Shown: in pieces, positions 1 to 22,480 of the stretch
How positions within the stretch are numbered: the stretch's first letter is position 1
How the letters are laid out: each line of letters begins with the position of its first letter
Assembly: GCA_009617715.1 (NCBI GenBank)
Contig: VTFK01000291.1
Location: 1 to 64,000, forward strand
Length of the DNA: 64,000 nucleotides
Direction: 5' to 3'
From: Plectrocnemia conspersa
Taxonomy: Eukaryota; Arthropoda; Insecta; Trichoptera; Polycentropodidae
Program-made: the position numbers and the translations under genes
The notes under the pieces: generated by a model
Seen by the model: only the letters and a program-made list of their open reading frames with translations
Told to the model about the DNA's origin: nothing
The model's database searches: none

Positions 1-500
1 TGAAACAATGACTTTTTTTTTTTCATACGTTCGTGCTATTTCATTTAACAAAAAGTTAGCATTTTACTGCTTAGAAATGAAATTAAATATATTAAAATTA
101 ATGCTTTACCAGGCAGTTAATAGTGTTGACTAATTCATTAAAAATATCTGGCTTTCTAAAATAAATTTAATATGACATAATCGCTCTTAATTATTGCTAT
201 CTTTAGTTCCGAAAAATTATTAATATATTTTCATTAAAATATACATTAACCTTAAAAAAATATTATTTAAATACAAAAAAAATTAAATACAGTTTATTCA
301 AAGACTATTTATTAGTATTTTCCACTGTAAAGATAATATTTTTATTAAAAAAAGAATATATATATTACATTATTATATTAGAAATCCTGTTTACGATTGT
401 CTCATGGTTTAAAAATACAAGCTAATTTGTGATACGTTTCATTAAAAGTACCTATTTATTCAGATTATGTATATTATTAATAACAGGCGTTAGCTTAAAG
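1..500. other. AT-rich non-coding DNA
   Basis: Very AT-rich sequence with homopolymer runs and no convincing reading frame. It probably lies inside an upstream intron of the collagen gene, whose first visible exon is at 2788 and whose earlier exons must lie to the left. I see nothing else in it. Confidence 0.5.
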
Positions 501-1594
501 TGTTATGCTTGCACTACACTCTCTGGAAGTTGGCCAAGGTTGGCCAAGAACGGAGAATATAGTGGGTTACTTCGGTCGAGTTCGGTTCTGCCCGCTCTAA
601 AATCTCTCGGAAGTTGTCCGAGGTTACCGAGAACGGGAGGTAAAGTGGGGGTAATTCAGTCGACTTGGCCAGCTTTGAGCGCTTCCGAACATTGTCGGCG
701 AAGTCAAAGGAATCGAAGTCGGAGCTGCCCTTTCGAGCGCGAGCGGTGAGATACTTCCCCTTTCGCTCTCTCGCGTGTTAAATGACGACAGTGAGAGATA
801 ATGATATGGTTCTTCGCAAACTGAGATAGAACGAGTAACTCGGTTCAATTTCAGTATGCGCGTAGGCGTCCTATGGTTAGCACGCACGTCGAGTGCTGCA
901 TTGTGGTCAAGTTATAATACCACATGCTTATCGGGGACTTCAACAGACTCTTACTGACATCTTTGAATATTTTAGTGCACCAAAAAGGATTAATTATATT
1001 TTTTATAGTATATTCTTTTAACAGATATCGTTACTATATTTTTTTCATATTAAATTAAATAATTAGTGGTACTTGATTACGTTAAAATAATCGTTTCGAA
1101 TATCCTTATGTATTTTCCTAGATCGGTTTATATAAATGTCACACCATAATGAATTTTTATTTAGAATCGATAGCGACAAATTCTAGGATAGTCACAGATG
1201 TAATGTTCGTATTCTGAAGTATAATTTTTATGCCTTATGGCATTTTGCAAAAGCCGACAAAGATTTTGCGTAAATTAAATATTTACGACCGAAAAGTTTT
1301 CACTGATATTATATTGGTGAGTGCCCCACACAAACTTTTATAATTATCAGTAGCGTAATTTTAATAATATGCTAATTTAAGAATTGCGATTATTTGGCAC
1401 ATTTTTCGATCGCACGCAAATATGCCAGTTGTGCGTGACAGAAGCCGCCGTCCGAACGTCATTTACGGCCTCCGTCCAGACGGCATTCAAAATTTGCGCC
1501 AGTGTGGTCGCTTACTCGAAGTTGTAGGTCTCGGCTGACTTCAGTTATAACTTCGGCTCGGACACCTTCCAGAGAGTGTAGTACAAGCATTACA
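501..1594. mobile_element. Non-autonomous DNA element with inverted termini
   Basis: The left end (from 501) and the reverse complement of the right end (to about 1594) share a terminal repeat containing ACTACACTCTCTGGAAG, with only a few differences over about 28 bases. Just inside both ends the DNA is GC-rich (for example CGAGTTCGGTTCTGCCCGC on the left), unlike the AT-rich flanks, while the centre is AT-rich. Short frames in the GC-rich part show no transposase motif. The flanks show no clear target-site duplication, so the superfamily is not assigned. A copy of a CG-rich palindromic repeat lies inside at 742-805. Confidence 0.5.
742..805. repeat. CG-rich palindromic repeat family, diverged half copy A
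   Basis: Contains GGTGAGATACTTCC, a CTTTCGCTCTCTCGCGTGTT-like segment and GACAGTGAGAGATAA, matching one arm of the complete palindrome at 33727-33905. It is diverged and has no second arm. It lies within the 501-1594 element. Confidence 0.5.
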
Positions 1595-1800
1595 GCATAC
1601 AATATTAAATTAAATTAGTCTCAATTAAAATAATTATACTTTTAGTCTTAGCTAAATTAAATATATAATATATAGTATTGATAGAAAATATAAATACATA
1701 TAAAAACATTTTGCTGAGTTTATACAATACAACATGTTTTTAATAAATACAATAATATTTAAGCAGCTCATAAATATTAAGAATTAAATGGGTTTCAACA

Positions 1801-2060
1801 ACGTTTTGCTACATAAACACGATTTAAAAGTTAAACAGGTTAGGTACAAAAGAGTTGCAGCGAGTGAGCGTTGGTCAGAACAGTAAACACCCCATGAATA
1901 ACTCTCTGCAACAATTCTACTAAAAAGGAGGATCATATAAATTAGCAACCAGATTTACCTTAAATAAATGGTTTGAATTTTCTGACCAACACTTGTTCGC
2001 TGCCACTTGCTCACATCTAACCAGTTTAAATTTTAAAATGTATTTATGTATCAAAACGTT
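1801..2060. repeat. MITE-like inverted repeat, arms about 80 bp
   Basis: The arm 1801-1880 matches the reverse complement of 1980-2060 along its whole length with scattered mismatches. Shared blocks include AACGTTTTG at the outer end, the CAGGTTAG/CTGGTTAG block and GTTGGTCAGAA at the inner end. A spacer of about 100 bp separates the arms. No coding potential. It looks like a palindromic MITE, and its transcript could fold into a long hairpin. Confidence 0.6.
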
Positions 2061-2787
2061 ACTGGCCGCTTTCGTGGCCTATAAGGCCAAACCAGCAATG
2101 TGACGCAGCAAAGAATTCATGACCATTGGTTTTTGAGTGTGGCGCTGATATTCTAAAGAAGTACTCAAATTATGTTTTATATGACTGATTAATATAGATA
2201 ATTCAATACTTATGTTATGTACTCTCCGTTGATTATTGAGTCATAGCTCTGTTGCTCCACCGATACGCTTGTATAGCTAATTTAATTTTATAAAATTCCT
2301 TAACATTATAAAAGACCTATGTGAGCTAGACATTTTAAATTATTATACAATTAATAATATTAATTTATTGCATTGCATCAAAAACATAAGAAGTCAACAC
2401 AATCAATGTACAATTGACAGTATTGCGATCGAAATATAATAAAAAACATACAATCAATAATATAAAAAAAAACTGCTTTATAGCCATCAGAACCCACATG
2501 CGATATAGTGCTATTCATAGAATCAAAAGCATACATCAACATTTAACAACCTCGTTGAACTTTATACAATTTTTAACGCAAAATTAAAATATATTTTTTT
2601 TAATAATAAAATTAGAGCGTGACAAAAAGCGTCGACACAAACTACGCGTCAATAAAATGAGCTCAACCAAGAATTGTCGTTTTTATTTGATCACACCTTG
2701 TATATTAACATTAAAGAAATTTGCACATCTAATATTGATTCTAAACACATATAAAATAATATTAATTAATTTTCTTTATACATTCAG
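2061..2787. other. AT-rich intron sequence
   Basis: Sequence before the first recognised collagen exon. It ends in a good acceptor (TTATACATTCAG) at 2776-2787. I see no other feature. Confidence 0.5.
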
Positions 2788-13103
<10,316 letters not shown>

Positions 13104-15184
13104 CAAAGAGCTTCTACTAACACATCAGACTGTTTTAAAAGCAAAACTAACTATGCTTGTACATTAATCATCACAGTTATAGTGGAAATGAGTGTACTGT
13201 ATGCTAACAATTTGTGGTTATAATATACTAATAATATGGTGGTGGATTAACCTGTATGACAATACTATTAACATTAACAAGTGGTTCAATGTTTCCTCAT
13301 AGGTTTAAATAATAAGTTTTTATACATAGTTTATATTTAACTATTAAATGTTATACAAGCAATGGCGGAAAAGTTAATCTTCTGAACATAGAAGTTAATC
13401 TGTCTATATTCCTATACTACATATTATTATTTTATATTTTCATATTAAAATAATTATTTTATCATGATGTATACATAATCAAACTATTAAAATTCCGTTC
13501 CATATATCAGTAACTTAACGTGTGCCAACTAATATTTTATTATAACAAATATGAATAACATTTAAAATTATTACATATCTATAATACGTATTCGACGATG
13601 TTGTATAATCATAATATTAATAAAATTGTGTAAATACCTTTTTTATTAAATATAATTCTAATTATTTAACAGGAATCGCACCTGGAGTGGCTCAAGAAAC
13701 ATATAAATGAAAATAATGTAAATTAAAAGTGATTGTCGTAATCACTCAGTCAAAAGTCTGAATATATGTTTGTGTATATTGTAGATATCATATTTAAAAA
13801 ATATTCCGCTCAATTAAGAATTTACAGGAAGCTCGCCAGAACACAACTAATCATAAAGATTGCTGTCAGAAATTATGGCAGTGGCTGTGATCCTATTTGA
13901 GATTTCATTTTGCCATAATTTATGTATATTAAGATACTGTTTTGCTTAAATTAAGACAAATAACGATCCTCATAGATGTATTTATTCATAACAATTTTAT
14001 AAATTACGTAAGCTATATTTATGATCATAAAAGTCCATTTAATATTCCAAACATTTTATAAATACATTGTAATGTAGTAGCTATTAAAAGTTGTTGAAAA
14101 ATTGTTTCATGTTGATTGAAAGTTATTCTAAAAAATTGTATAATATGTTTCAAATTTTTGCAATCGTCAAACTTAAGCCAATTAAAAATGAATAATGTAA
14201 TGACAATATGAGGATTTTGAAAATAAATTAAACACATTTTAATCCTAAATGTACTACAATGGAATTATTAAAATGATTATATTGAGATTTACAATTGACA
14301 TAAAATCTCTTTTTACTATAAGTCTAAAAACTACTCTTGATGTACAAAGTAATCTAAGTTTAGTTTAATATGCTTGTTTTATAAATAAATTCATCTTGTT
14401 AATCGTCATGTTAAGCTTTTTCTAAAATAATAAAACTTATAGTATATAAAAATGGTTAATTTAACATAAAAGAATAATGAAAAGTGCCCAATGATTTATA
14501 AATAATGTAGGTATACGAAATAACAGCGAATAAAACAAATTTTATATTATATACACGTATCAATATTTTATTTAACGAGTTTTGTAAATACAATTATTCT
14601 TATACTTTCGAATACAATAGATCAAAGATTAGCTAACTGCATTTTAGAGTTTGTATTTAGATGTTAACGTGAAATCATTGTTGTAAATTAATGTTGGCAC
14701 GTACAAAATATTACAAGGTATTTTTTTATTCAGCAACTGTATATCTGTTTATATAAAGTATGTATATTTTTGAACACTTATTGGCAGATCATGTGACTAA
14801 AATACTTGTTATGTGTGTTATGTATAATAAATTACATTTTTTATACATAAATTGTAATAGTAGTTCAGCTTTAATTATATTTATTCGATAATTGTACTCT
14901 CGAACGTTGAATTTATCAATAACAGTCTAATATATTTCATTTTATTACTTTTTTGTTGTAAATATATACTTAAATACAAAAAAAAACATTATAAATATTG
15001 TTACCAAAGTTTACCTTGTTTTATTTATTCAATACCTGTATATATTATAACTATTATTAATGTCAATTAAAACCGAATAAACGCGACATCGATATTAATA
15101 ACTTTAATTGATTATAGTATATTTATGTATAATAATTTGTATTTACCAACAGTTCCAATAAATACAACAACAAAACTTCAACAT
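13104..15184. other. Collagen 3' UTR and AT-rich spacer to PTRHD1
   Basis: Region between the stop codon at 13103 and the convergent PTRHD1 gene. It contains the possible alternative terminal exon at 13673 and several AATAAA-like signals on both strands. No other gene is supported. Confidence 0.5.
13673..13726 (+). CDS. Collagen possible alternative C-terminal exon
   Basis: After the good acceptor TTATTTAACAG, a phase-0 frame reads ESHLEWLKKHINENNVN and then TAA. It could replace the acidic tail of exon 12945-13103 with a short amphipathic, probably helical, end. The frame is compatible with the donors at 10316 and 10600. Supported only by splice signals and phase. Confidence 0.4.
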   Translation, partial: ESHLEWLKKHINENNVN

Positions 15185-15621
15185 TTAATCAATGATGGTG
15201 TGTCTATACAATTTATATTTACCGACATACTTTTTCACATCTTCTTTCTTGTACGGTTTTAACGCAATGCAAGTGGGTAAATTCTCTGGCTTTTCTATCC
15301 ACACTAAATGTTGAATATTATTCTTTTCTAAAGTATCGGCACATTCTAGTAGAGCGGCGCCGTTTGGTAGCTGAAAATAAATAAGCTTAGTTATGTATAT
15401 AAAATAAAATAAATATTCATATATATTTTTACAACCTCCAGCACAACTTTGTGCATGTTTTGGAAATCAGATAAATATTTTTGTGTGACTGGATCCTTGG
15501 CATGTATATGCATCACTGCTGTTGAAGCGTGACATGCTTGTGCTACAAAAGCACCGACGGACCACTGCATATCTTTGAGTATATCATGCCGGAGTAATAT
15601 ATATTGAACTATGTCAGACAT
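15185..15621 (-). CDS. PTRHD1: PTRHD1, putative peptidyl-tRNA hydrolase
   Basis: Two exons: 15621-15436 (62 codons from ATG) and 15370-15185 (61 codons plus stop), joined in phase 0 across a 65-nt intron with donor GAG|GTTGTA and acceptor TTTTCAG. The 123-residue product is close to the usual length for the family. It has the family core motif SVGAFVAQACHASTAV near residues 21-36, then HKVVLE, a segment similar to NNIQHLVWIEKPENLPTCIA, and the ALKPYKKEDV end typical of PTRHD1. The family has the Pth2 fold, whose members hydrolyse peptidyl-tRNA; catalytic activity of PTRHD1 itself is less certain. The gene is convergent with the collagen gene. The start is the first in-frame ATG before the conserved MSDIVQYILLRHD region. 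Confidence 0.93.
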
Positions 15622-16978
15622 ATTTTTCTGGAAACATACAATTATATTATTTATTAAATGTGTAGTGGATGCAACTGTTCAATAAAAAGCAACAATAGAA
15701 TGCTTTACCTAATAAAAACATAAGAGAAAACACTCAAGAATCTCAAGAGTTTTAAAAATAAATTACCTTAATTACTTAACCACATTGAGTATCTTTATTT
15801 ATTTAAGAATAATACGCACTGTTTCGCTCAATATAGTTATATGTATCCTTGATTATCATCAAAAACAGACCACAATGGTTTCGCTTATAAAGTGCCACCC
15901 AGGAGGCATACTCTTCATATCATTAGAGCGATTGTATTATACATTAAAGGAACTCAATAATATGACCATTGGAATAAATAAGCATTTTCTTCCATTCGTC
16001 AAAGCTATTAAGGTGAAGCTTATAAAAAACACTAAAAAAAACACTCAACGAGAGCGACCGGAGAGAGTAACTATTTTTATTTATAAGTTGACAATATTCT
16101 CTCAAATCGACGATATACTGAGAATCAAGACACAATTTTTAAGGATACAAATTTCTTTGAAAAAATATTTTATTGTAGGTGTATTTCTCTTGCATTAGTT
16201 AAAATATAAAACATGCATCAGATCAAAACGACATTCATTGCCATTGTAATTATTTAAATAACTCTAGCTAATATTTGTACATCTCTAGCTTATAATATTC
16301 ACATAAATAACTCGAGAATAGCAAATTTTAGAACTCAAAATGAATATGTATATTATTTGTATTGAGGTTCAATTTTATATATCAATTCCCTGTGAAATAA
16401 AGCAAAACACATCTGTGTTCAATCAATTGCCTTGATGCTATAAACTCTATTGTTATCAATTGATGCAGTTGTGATGTTGATGTTCGGAATGTTTTATCTT
16501 TACCAAATGCATTAAGTCTATCCACATTTTATAAATAGTTTACAGAAGCATTGCAAATCGTTTTCTGAACCAAAATGCGCTACAATTTCACTACTATGCA
16601 CAATAAATCATGCTAATCTAAAAAGTTACAGTAGCATCTATACTTACGACGCAAATTATGCTACACAATATATTTGTACTCAACTTTGCATTATCTGTGT
16701 GAAGGCACAGTAAAAAATAAATTGTACATAATTTAAAGCAAACCGGAAAGCATGAACATGTCCAATTCGCAATGCTAAGCATTTAGCGTAAAATTTCAAC
16801 TCTATTATGACACATTCGTTAGTTATTTATAAATATTGTTTTTGACTTATCGTTCAAAACAAATGTTTTTCTAGATGTATGGAAATATTTAAAAGTTATC
16901 GATACCAGCTTAAGTATTTGACAAATCGAAACGTTCCTTTAAATATTGCATCGCGCCACTGGCGCAACAAAAAATAGA
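15622..16978. other. Spacer between PTRHD1 and transposon cluster
   Basis: AT-rich. The longest frame (15785-16198, plus) is hydrophobic and lysine-rich, with no domain I recognise and no splice or promoter context, so I do not call it a gene. The PTRHD1 promoter should lie just right of 15621, but no TATA box is evident. Confidence 0.45.
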
Positions 16979-19670
16979 CAACAATAATCTAGAATGGCTA
17001 ACAGTGACAACAAACAATAGAAAGAGACCAAGTCCAGATCTAGTCCAAACAAAAATAAGCAATTACTGGATCATGGGAGCACAAACAAAAAACAGATACA
17101 ATGGACTCGAAGAAGACAACGGAACAAATATTAAAACCTGTACCAGAGATGAACTAAAACCACCACCGATCTTCGTAGCGGGGGTCAAAGACATGAAACC
17201 CTTAATAACGTTATTAAACTCGATAACTATTGAATATACAATCAAGACAACCAACAATGAAGAGGTTAAAATTCAACTAAAAACTGACGATAAATACAGA
17301 ACAACCATTAATGCTCTAAAGCAGCGATCACCTTTCAAACCTCAAGAACCACTAAACTCAAAATGTTGAATCCTACAACCCACAAACATGATGTTTTTGT
17401 AAAAGTTACATTTTAAATAGGAAATGGTACTTGTTTTCTGTGAGGGAGACTTAGTGCTTGCCCACTTATTTTTGCCACGACCAGACTGTTTTCTTACTGG
17501 ACTTATATTTTGTAGTTTTTCAGTCAAGTTGCAACCTGTCATTTGAACAGGTCTGTTCTATAATAAATAATTATATTGGTCTAAGTCTTTTGTTAACGCG
17601 CAATCTAATGAGACGAAAATTCAAAATTAAAAGAAAGTTGAATCAGAACATAATAAACAAATTTTAAGTACATTAAAATTACTCCACGTACCAAGACATA
17701 TTTCTTAAGGACCATAAATGGTCCGGCGGACCACTAGCTAGCGACCGCTGCCCTAAAGGAAAGAAAGACAGAATTTCATTCATATAAAAAGAGCAGAAGA
17801 GATACTATAGAGTAGTATTAAAAAATCTATTACTAGTAAAATTACAAACGAATTTAATCCACAATTAACAACTCCGAATCATAAAACTGATTGGGATTTG
17901 TTCAAAGAAAACTTTGACCAAATTATCGAATTGAACATTTCCTTGAAAAGCAATGATGAAGTAGAGCAATCAGTAAAACACTTAACAAAGGCAATTTAAA
18001 CAGCAGCTTGGAAAGTCACACCCAATCTTAATGTTATTACAAATAAAAAAAAGGTAAAAAACAGTAACAAAAAAAATAGCAGAAAAACGTAAGCTACGCA
18101 AAAAGTGGCAATAATCAAGATTAAAGAAAGCTACAAAGAAGCTAAAGCAACCCATAAAATACTTACTGCCAATTAAAAACGAAAACAATCAACGGGATAG
18201 AAGTGATAAGGAAAAGGCCGATACCTTTGCAGCTCACCTGAAGGAGGTATTCATACCATACGATCCTGCGATAGAAACTACAATAGATGCAAAGGAAATT
18301 TAATGTAAAAGAAATAAAACAAATAATATTAACAGGCACAAATAAAAAAAAGCGCCAAGGTTTGACTTAATATCAGGAAAATTATTAAAAGAATTATCGG
18401 AAAAAGGAATTAAAATTATCACAATAATGTTTAACGCCATTTTAAAGCTGGAATACTTTCCTTCGTCTTGGAAAGTAGCAGATGTAATAACGATACCAAA
18501 ACCAGAAAAACGATTCGAAGAAACAAAATCATATAAACCGATAACCTGTGCTGTCAAAAATATTCGAAAAACTGTTACTTCAATGAATAAACCCGATAAA
18601 GAATTATTCCAGATCACCAATTCAGATTCAGAAATAACCACGGGACCATAGAGCAAGTCCATAGGATTATAAAAAAATCAGCAATGATGTTGAGGGCAAA
18701 AGATACTACACCATTGCGTTCATATATATCAGTCAGGCTTTTGACAAAGTCTGGCATGATGGACTGCTCTATAAGATAAAAGTAAACCTGCCGAACAAAA
18801 TTTATAAAATATTAGAATCCTACATAAGAGGTACATAATACATAATACTTTCGCGTGAAAGTCAATGCGGAGTGCACGGAGCTGAAGGAAATCAATTCAG
18901 CAGTTACACAGAGAAATGTATTGGGACCGGTACTCTACCTAACATATAACAGTACGACTTTTGCGAGCGATACAGCTGTGATCGCTTCTCATCATGACCC
19001 ATTGAAAGCGTCAGAAAAGCTCCAGAGAAGCCTTAATTTCGGAATCGAATAATGGATAACTTGGAGAATGGAAGCAAATACGACAAAATCAACGTATGTA
19101 ACGTGCACATTAAATAAAAAGACCTGCCCATATGTTTCGCCAAATTGTCAAATATTATGACCAAAAGAAGAGGTCAAATACCTGTGAGTATATCTGAATA
19201 GAAGCCTCACATGGAGGAAACTCATCTTTACTAAAAGGAAACAACTTGGAATTCAACTTCGAAAAATGCACTGAATGATTGAAAGAAAATCCCAGATGAT
19301 ACTAGAAAACAAATTAAATATCAAACCAGTATGGACATACGGGATTCAGAATGATAGTCGACGCTCTCTGGTATGTTCCTAATGACGTAATACATAACAA
19401 CCTTAAAATAGAATTCATAAAATACGAAATAACGAGCAAATACATGACATATAGAGACAGACTAAAACTCCACCCAAACAAAATGGCAACTGAACTACTT
19501 GACTGTAGATATGACGACAACGGACGACTTAAGCGATTTAGACCATCTGACAGACGTGACAAATAATAAATGTGGAGAGGCATCCAATGGGATGTTTTCT
19601 TTACATATCAATATCATAACCAAAATAATTTACTTATTATTAATGTATAAACAGATTGTGAATAAATAAA
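16979..19670 (+). mobile_element. Broken Jockey-type non-LTR retrotransposon
   Basis: The gag-like ORF1 part (16979-17369) has LEWLTVT and KISNYWIMG, then PPPIFVAGVKDM, the pattern of the pre-C2HC gag region of Jockey-clade LINEs. The endonuclease region is missing where other DNA is inserted (about 17370-17780). Pol resumes with KTDWDLFKENFDQI, then KAPRFDLISGKLL-type, YFPSSWKVADVITIPKP and QAFDKVWHDGLLYKI reverse-transcriptase blocks in shifting frames. It ends with LDCRYDDNGRLKRFRPSD and a stop at 19565, followed by a short A-rich tail with AATAAATAAA. Many stops and frameshifts; certainly inactive. Confidence 0.85.
17370..17780. mobile_element. Insertion inside the Jockey relic, ending in a hAT-like terminus
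   Basis: Sequence separating the gag part from the pol part. The right end (about 17697-17755), read on the minus strand, starts GGCAGCGGTCGC and has GTGGTCCGCCGGACCA inside. It resembles the hAT-like end at 22982-23025. No matching left terminus was found. A minus-strand frame at 17342-17542 (GKNKWASTKSPSQKTSTI) vaguely recalls the N-terminal basic part of piggyBac transposases, which is uncertain. Confidence 0.45.
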
Positions 19671-19689
19671 AATATATACTTATATGGTA

Positions 19690-19733
19690 ATCAATTAGAT
19701 GATTTTGAAAAGGCTTTTGACAAAGTACAGCAT
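19690..19733 (+). pseudogene. Tiny LINE reverse-transcriptase fragment
   Basis: Reads QLDDFEKAFDKVQHA, the RT motif-A block of non-LTR retrotransposons. A near-identical DFEKAFDKV occurs in the LINE at 26-30 kb. It lies just beyond the Jockey tail and may mark a separate insertion. Confidence 0.5.
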
Positions 19734-20080
19734 GCCTAAGTTCTACAAAAAAAATATAATTTGAATTCAATATCAACACTAACTGCATAAGTCATGAGAA
19801 TGTATATTTGGGGTTAGTGGTTGAGTGCTGTGGCTTAGACGCCAGATTATATATTTGATACACAGTTTATTGTAAGGAAACCAGATCTTGAAAATATCAA
19901 AAGAGGACAGGATGTAAAAAAAGGTCATTTAAGAAATTTTTGTTCAAGGACAAAATTTTTGAGGACAATCCTTCTCAGTTTGTGTTTTGCCCGAAGACAT
20001 CTGGTCACCTTATTTATTATACAAATCAGAGCAGGTGGCTGTGTCGAATGAGAAAGAGTCGTAGAGCTTTGTAGTTATAA
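19734..20080. other. Spacer with weak SINE-like segment
   Basis: TTAGTGGTTGAGTGCTGTGG at 19815-19834 is reminiscent of a polymerase III A box in a tRNA-derived repeat, but no B box with the expected sequence follows. Otherwise AT-rich and unassigned. Confidence 0.25.
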
Positions 20081-21350
20081 AAATGGCGAGTCTCTCTGGT
20101 CTCTGGTTCAACGTGATCAACTGAATCGAGTGAGTGCGTGAATCAGTGGTGATGTGACTAAGAGTCTAGTCCTTTATACCATTCCTTGTCGTGTTGTCAA
20201 GGTTTTCAAAATGGACGAGAGATGAAACCTTTTTGGAAAAATTTTAAAAGACGTTGTCTTAGATAGACCGCGTGTGATGAATTTACTTTCATTCAGTGAT
20301 GGTGTGTGATAATAGTGATATTATCCCAGAAGACTGGAGTGAATTTGATTCAACAAGCAATAATCAACTTTTGGAAGATATTCCAGGGGAACAAGATTTT
20401 CCTAATATTAGTGAAAATATCGAAGAAGTGGCCAATTTATTTATCGGTGATGATTTGTTTGAAATAATAGTTTCGGAAACAAATTTATATCATCGGCAAA
20501 CATCTCACAAATACAAAAATATAGAAAAAAAACACACAATGGAACGATGTGACAGTAAGTGAAGTGAAAACGTGGTTTAGTTTACTTATTATAATGGGTA
20601 TAGTTCATAAGTTTAACAAACCTCATAATCGAGACGTAGATATTTCGAAAAACAATGTCAAGCAATAGATTTAGAAAATTTTTACTTTTTTGCATTTTGT
20701 TAATAATGCAACAATTTCAGATATCTACTTTTCATAACAGCCAGATGATGGACACAGAAAAAAAGAGAGCGACCGGCCATAAAATATATAAGCCTCAATG
20801 TATAATGGACTGTAATGAATATATGAGGTGTTGATTATGCCGATCAATACCTAGTTACTTAGTTACCTAATATTTCGAAAAACAATTGAATAAACAAAAA
20901 AGGTTGTTTTTCATTTATTTCAATGCGCATTGTTTTATTCGTTCAGTGTATATCAAAATTGGAATCGTAACAGCAAAATTAAATTTCAAGATTTTTTTTG
21001 AATAAGGCTAAAGGATGGTTGCACAATTCAGTGAAATCTATTGATTCTCAAGACATTTCACCATTTTCTACTACATCTTGCCGTGCCTGTGCTGTCGATC
21101 CATCAGAAAGGCTTTCGGATAAGCTAAAAAACCATCAGCCAATAAAAATAAAAAGTGGGGAGAAATATGTGAAAAGAAAATGTGATTGTTCTGCACATGT
21201 AATAAGTAATGTGCAGAAGTTGTGAAATTCCTCGTATAAAAAATAACAAAAATAAATATCAATAGTGAAATAGTGTGGTTTACAAGTGTAATGATGAAAA
21301 TAAATGTGTCTGTAAGCAGAAAAAGGATGCGGAAAAATTTGGTGAGTGCA
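20081..21350 (+). pseudogene. Internally deleted piggyBac-type transposase
   Basis: The reading starts at an ATG at 20296 with an acidic N-terminal domain (DIIPEDWSEFDSTS). It continues past a stop with the WFSLLIIMGIVHKFNKP block typical of the PGBD transposase core. Most of the catalytic core is gone. The next recognisable piece is the CNEYMRCVDYADQY block (compare GVDRADQ in piggyBac), then a C-terminal cysteine-rich region at 20998-21300 (SCRACAVDPSER, KRKCDCSAH). Frameshifted throughout and inactive. I could not identify the two terminal inverted repeats. Confidence 0.7.
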
Positions 21351-22480
21351 AATTATATTATATTATATTATAAACGGATATTTTTTATAAATCGTTTGAA
21401 AACATTGCAACCATTTTCAATTTACACAAAATATATTCGTTGATGATTTTATTCTTCAGAGATTCTTTTAAGAGCAATAATATTATTTTTTTTAATATTC
21501 TACTTAATGTCGGAAATAAACTAATACGGCGATAATTTATACTAATTGTAGCTTTTTCCCCCTGGTTTTTTAATCTTTAAATCATTGCAGTTTTCCAAAT
21601 CGTGAGGATATTTCAAAATAACAATGTTCATTTTTATTTTTAGTTTTCATTTGTTTTCATTTTTAGTATCCTTTGATATATTCAAAATGTGGTCACCTTA
21701 ACATATTGTGTATTGATTGAATCAATCAGCCGATTCTCGAAGCACGTATATAGAATGGGATGTTGTTTTATTCAGAGAATATAATATTCGTGTATATCGA
21801 CAATTTCAAAGTTGTTTTTAAGGTTATACTCACTTTGCACATTTCGGTGTGATGAATGGACCTTTCGTATATGTATTGTATTTGGAAATTTGATATTTAA
21901 AACGACTTGCCTAGCGAACGATGGTCAGCCTTCTGCATAAAATAATCGAGACGGCCGGCGCAGACGCAATACGTCAAATATATTGAACTACCAACTTAAC
22001 GGCGAAGCGCATCCAACTTCGCAACTCAATATGGAACGTTTTGCGATCACTTCTTATACACATAGACGCATCTCATGCGCATGCGCGAATATGAAGCCGA
22101 GGTGTCAATATTCAAGTAAATGTATTCCAATCGCGCTCGGAAACTTAAACCGATTTATTTATACAATTATATCATCCTATTATTTACAAACATATTTATA
22201 TAAAAAAAATGGTGGTTAAAAAATAAGCTAATGATTATAAATATTTTCTCTATATTTAGTCCTAACGACCAAAAAATTAAATGTTTATAAATTTTTTTTC
22301 ACACTTTAAATAATAATTGAAACTCAATTGCAAATACAACCCCCTATCGCAATTTTTTTTCCGTTAAAATAAACATATGCACTAGAAAAAAAGTGACATG
22401 CTACTGAAATTAATATTTCTGGTTTTCACTACGCCCTAAATATACATAAAAATCATTTTGAAATGTTGGTTTAAGGACGC
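21351..22480. other. Mixed spacer with a GC-richer patch
   Basis: 21900-22150 is markedly richer in CG than its surroundings (for example GAGACGGCCGGCGCAGACGC) and carries a 78-codon frame without recognisable motifs. Probably part of an unidentified repeat. The rest is AT-rich. Confidence 0.35.

Noticed and set aside
429..749. 106-codon frame at the left edge
   Set aside because: It spans the end of the 501-1594 element and its GC-rich subterminal repeats; no protein motif.
15785..16198. 137-codon open frame on the plus strand
   Set aside because: Hydrophobic and Lys/Ile-rich translation, no domain, no promoter or splice context, and AT-rich base use. Fits a chance frame.
19800..19870. tRNA-derived SINE head (TTAGTGGTTGAG)
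   Set aside because: The expected B box does not follow at the right distance; too weak to call.
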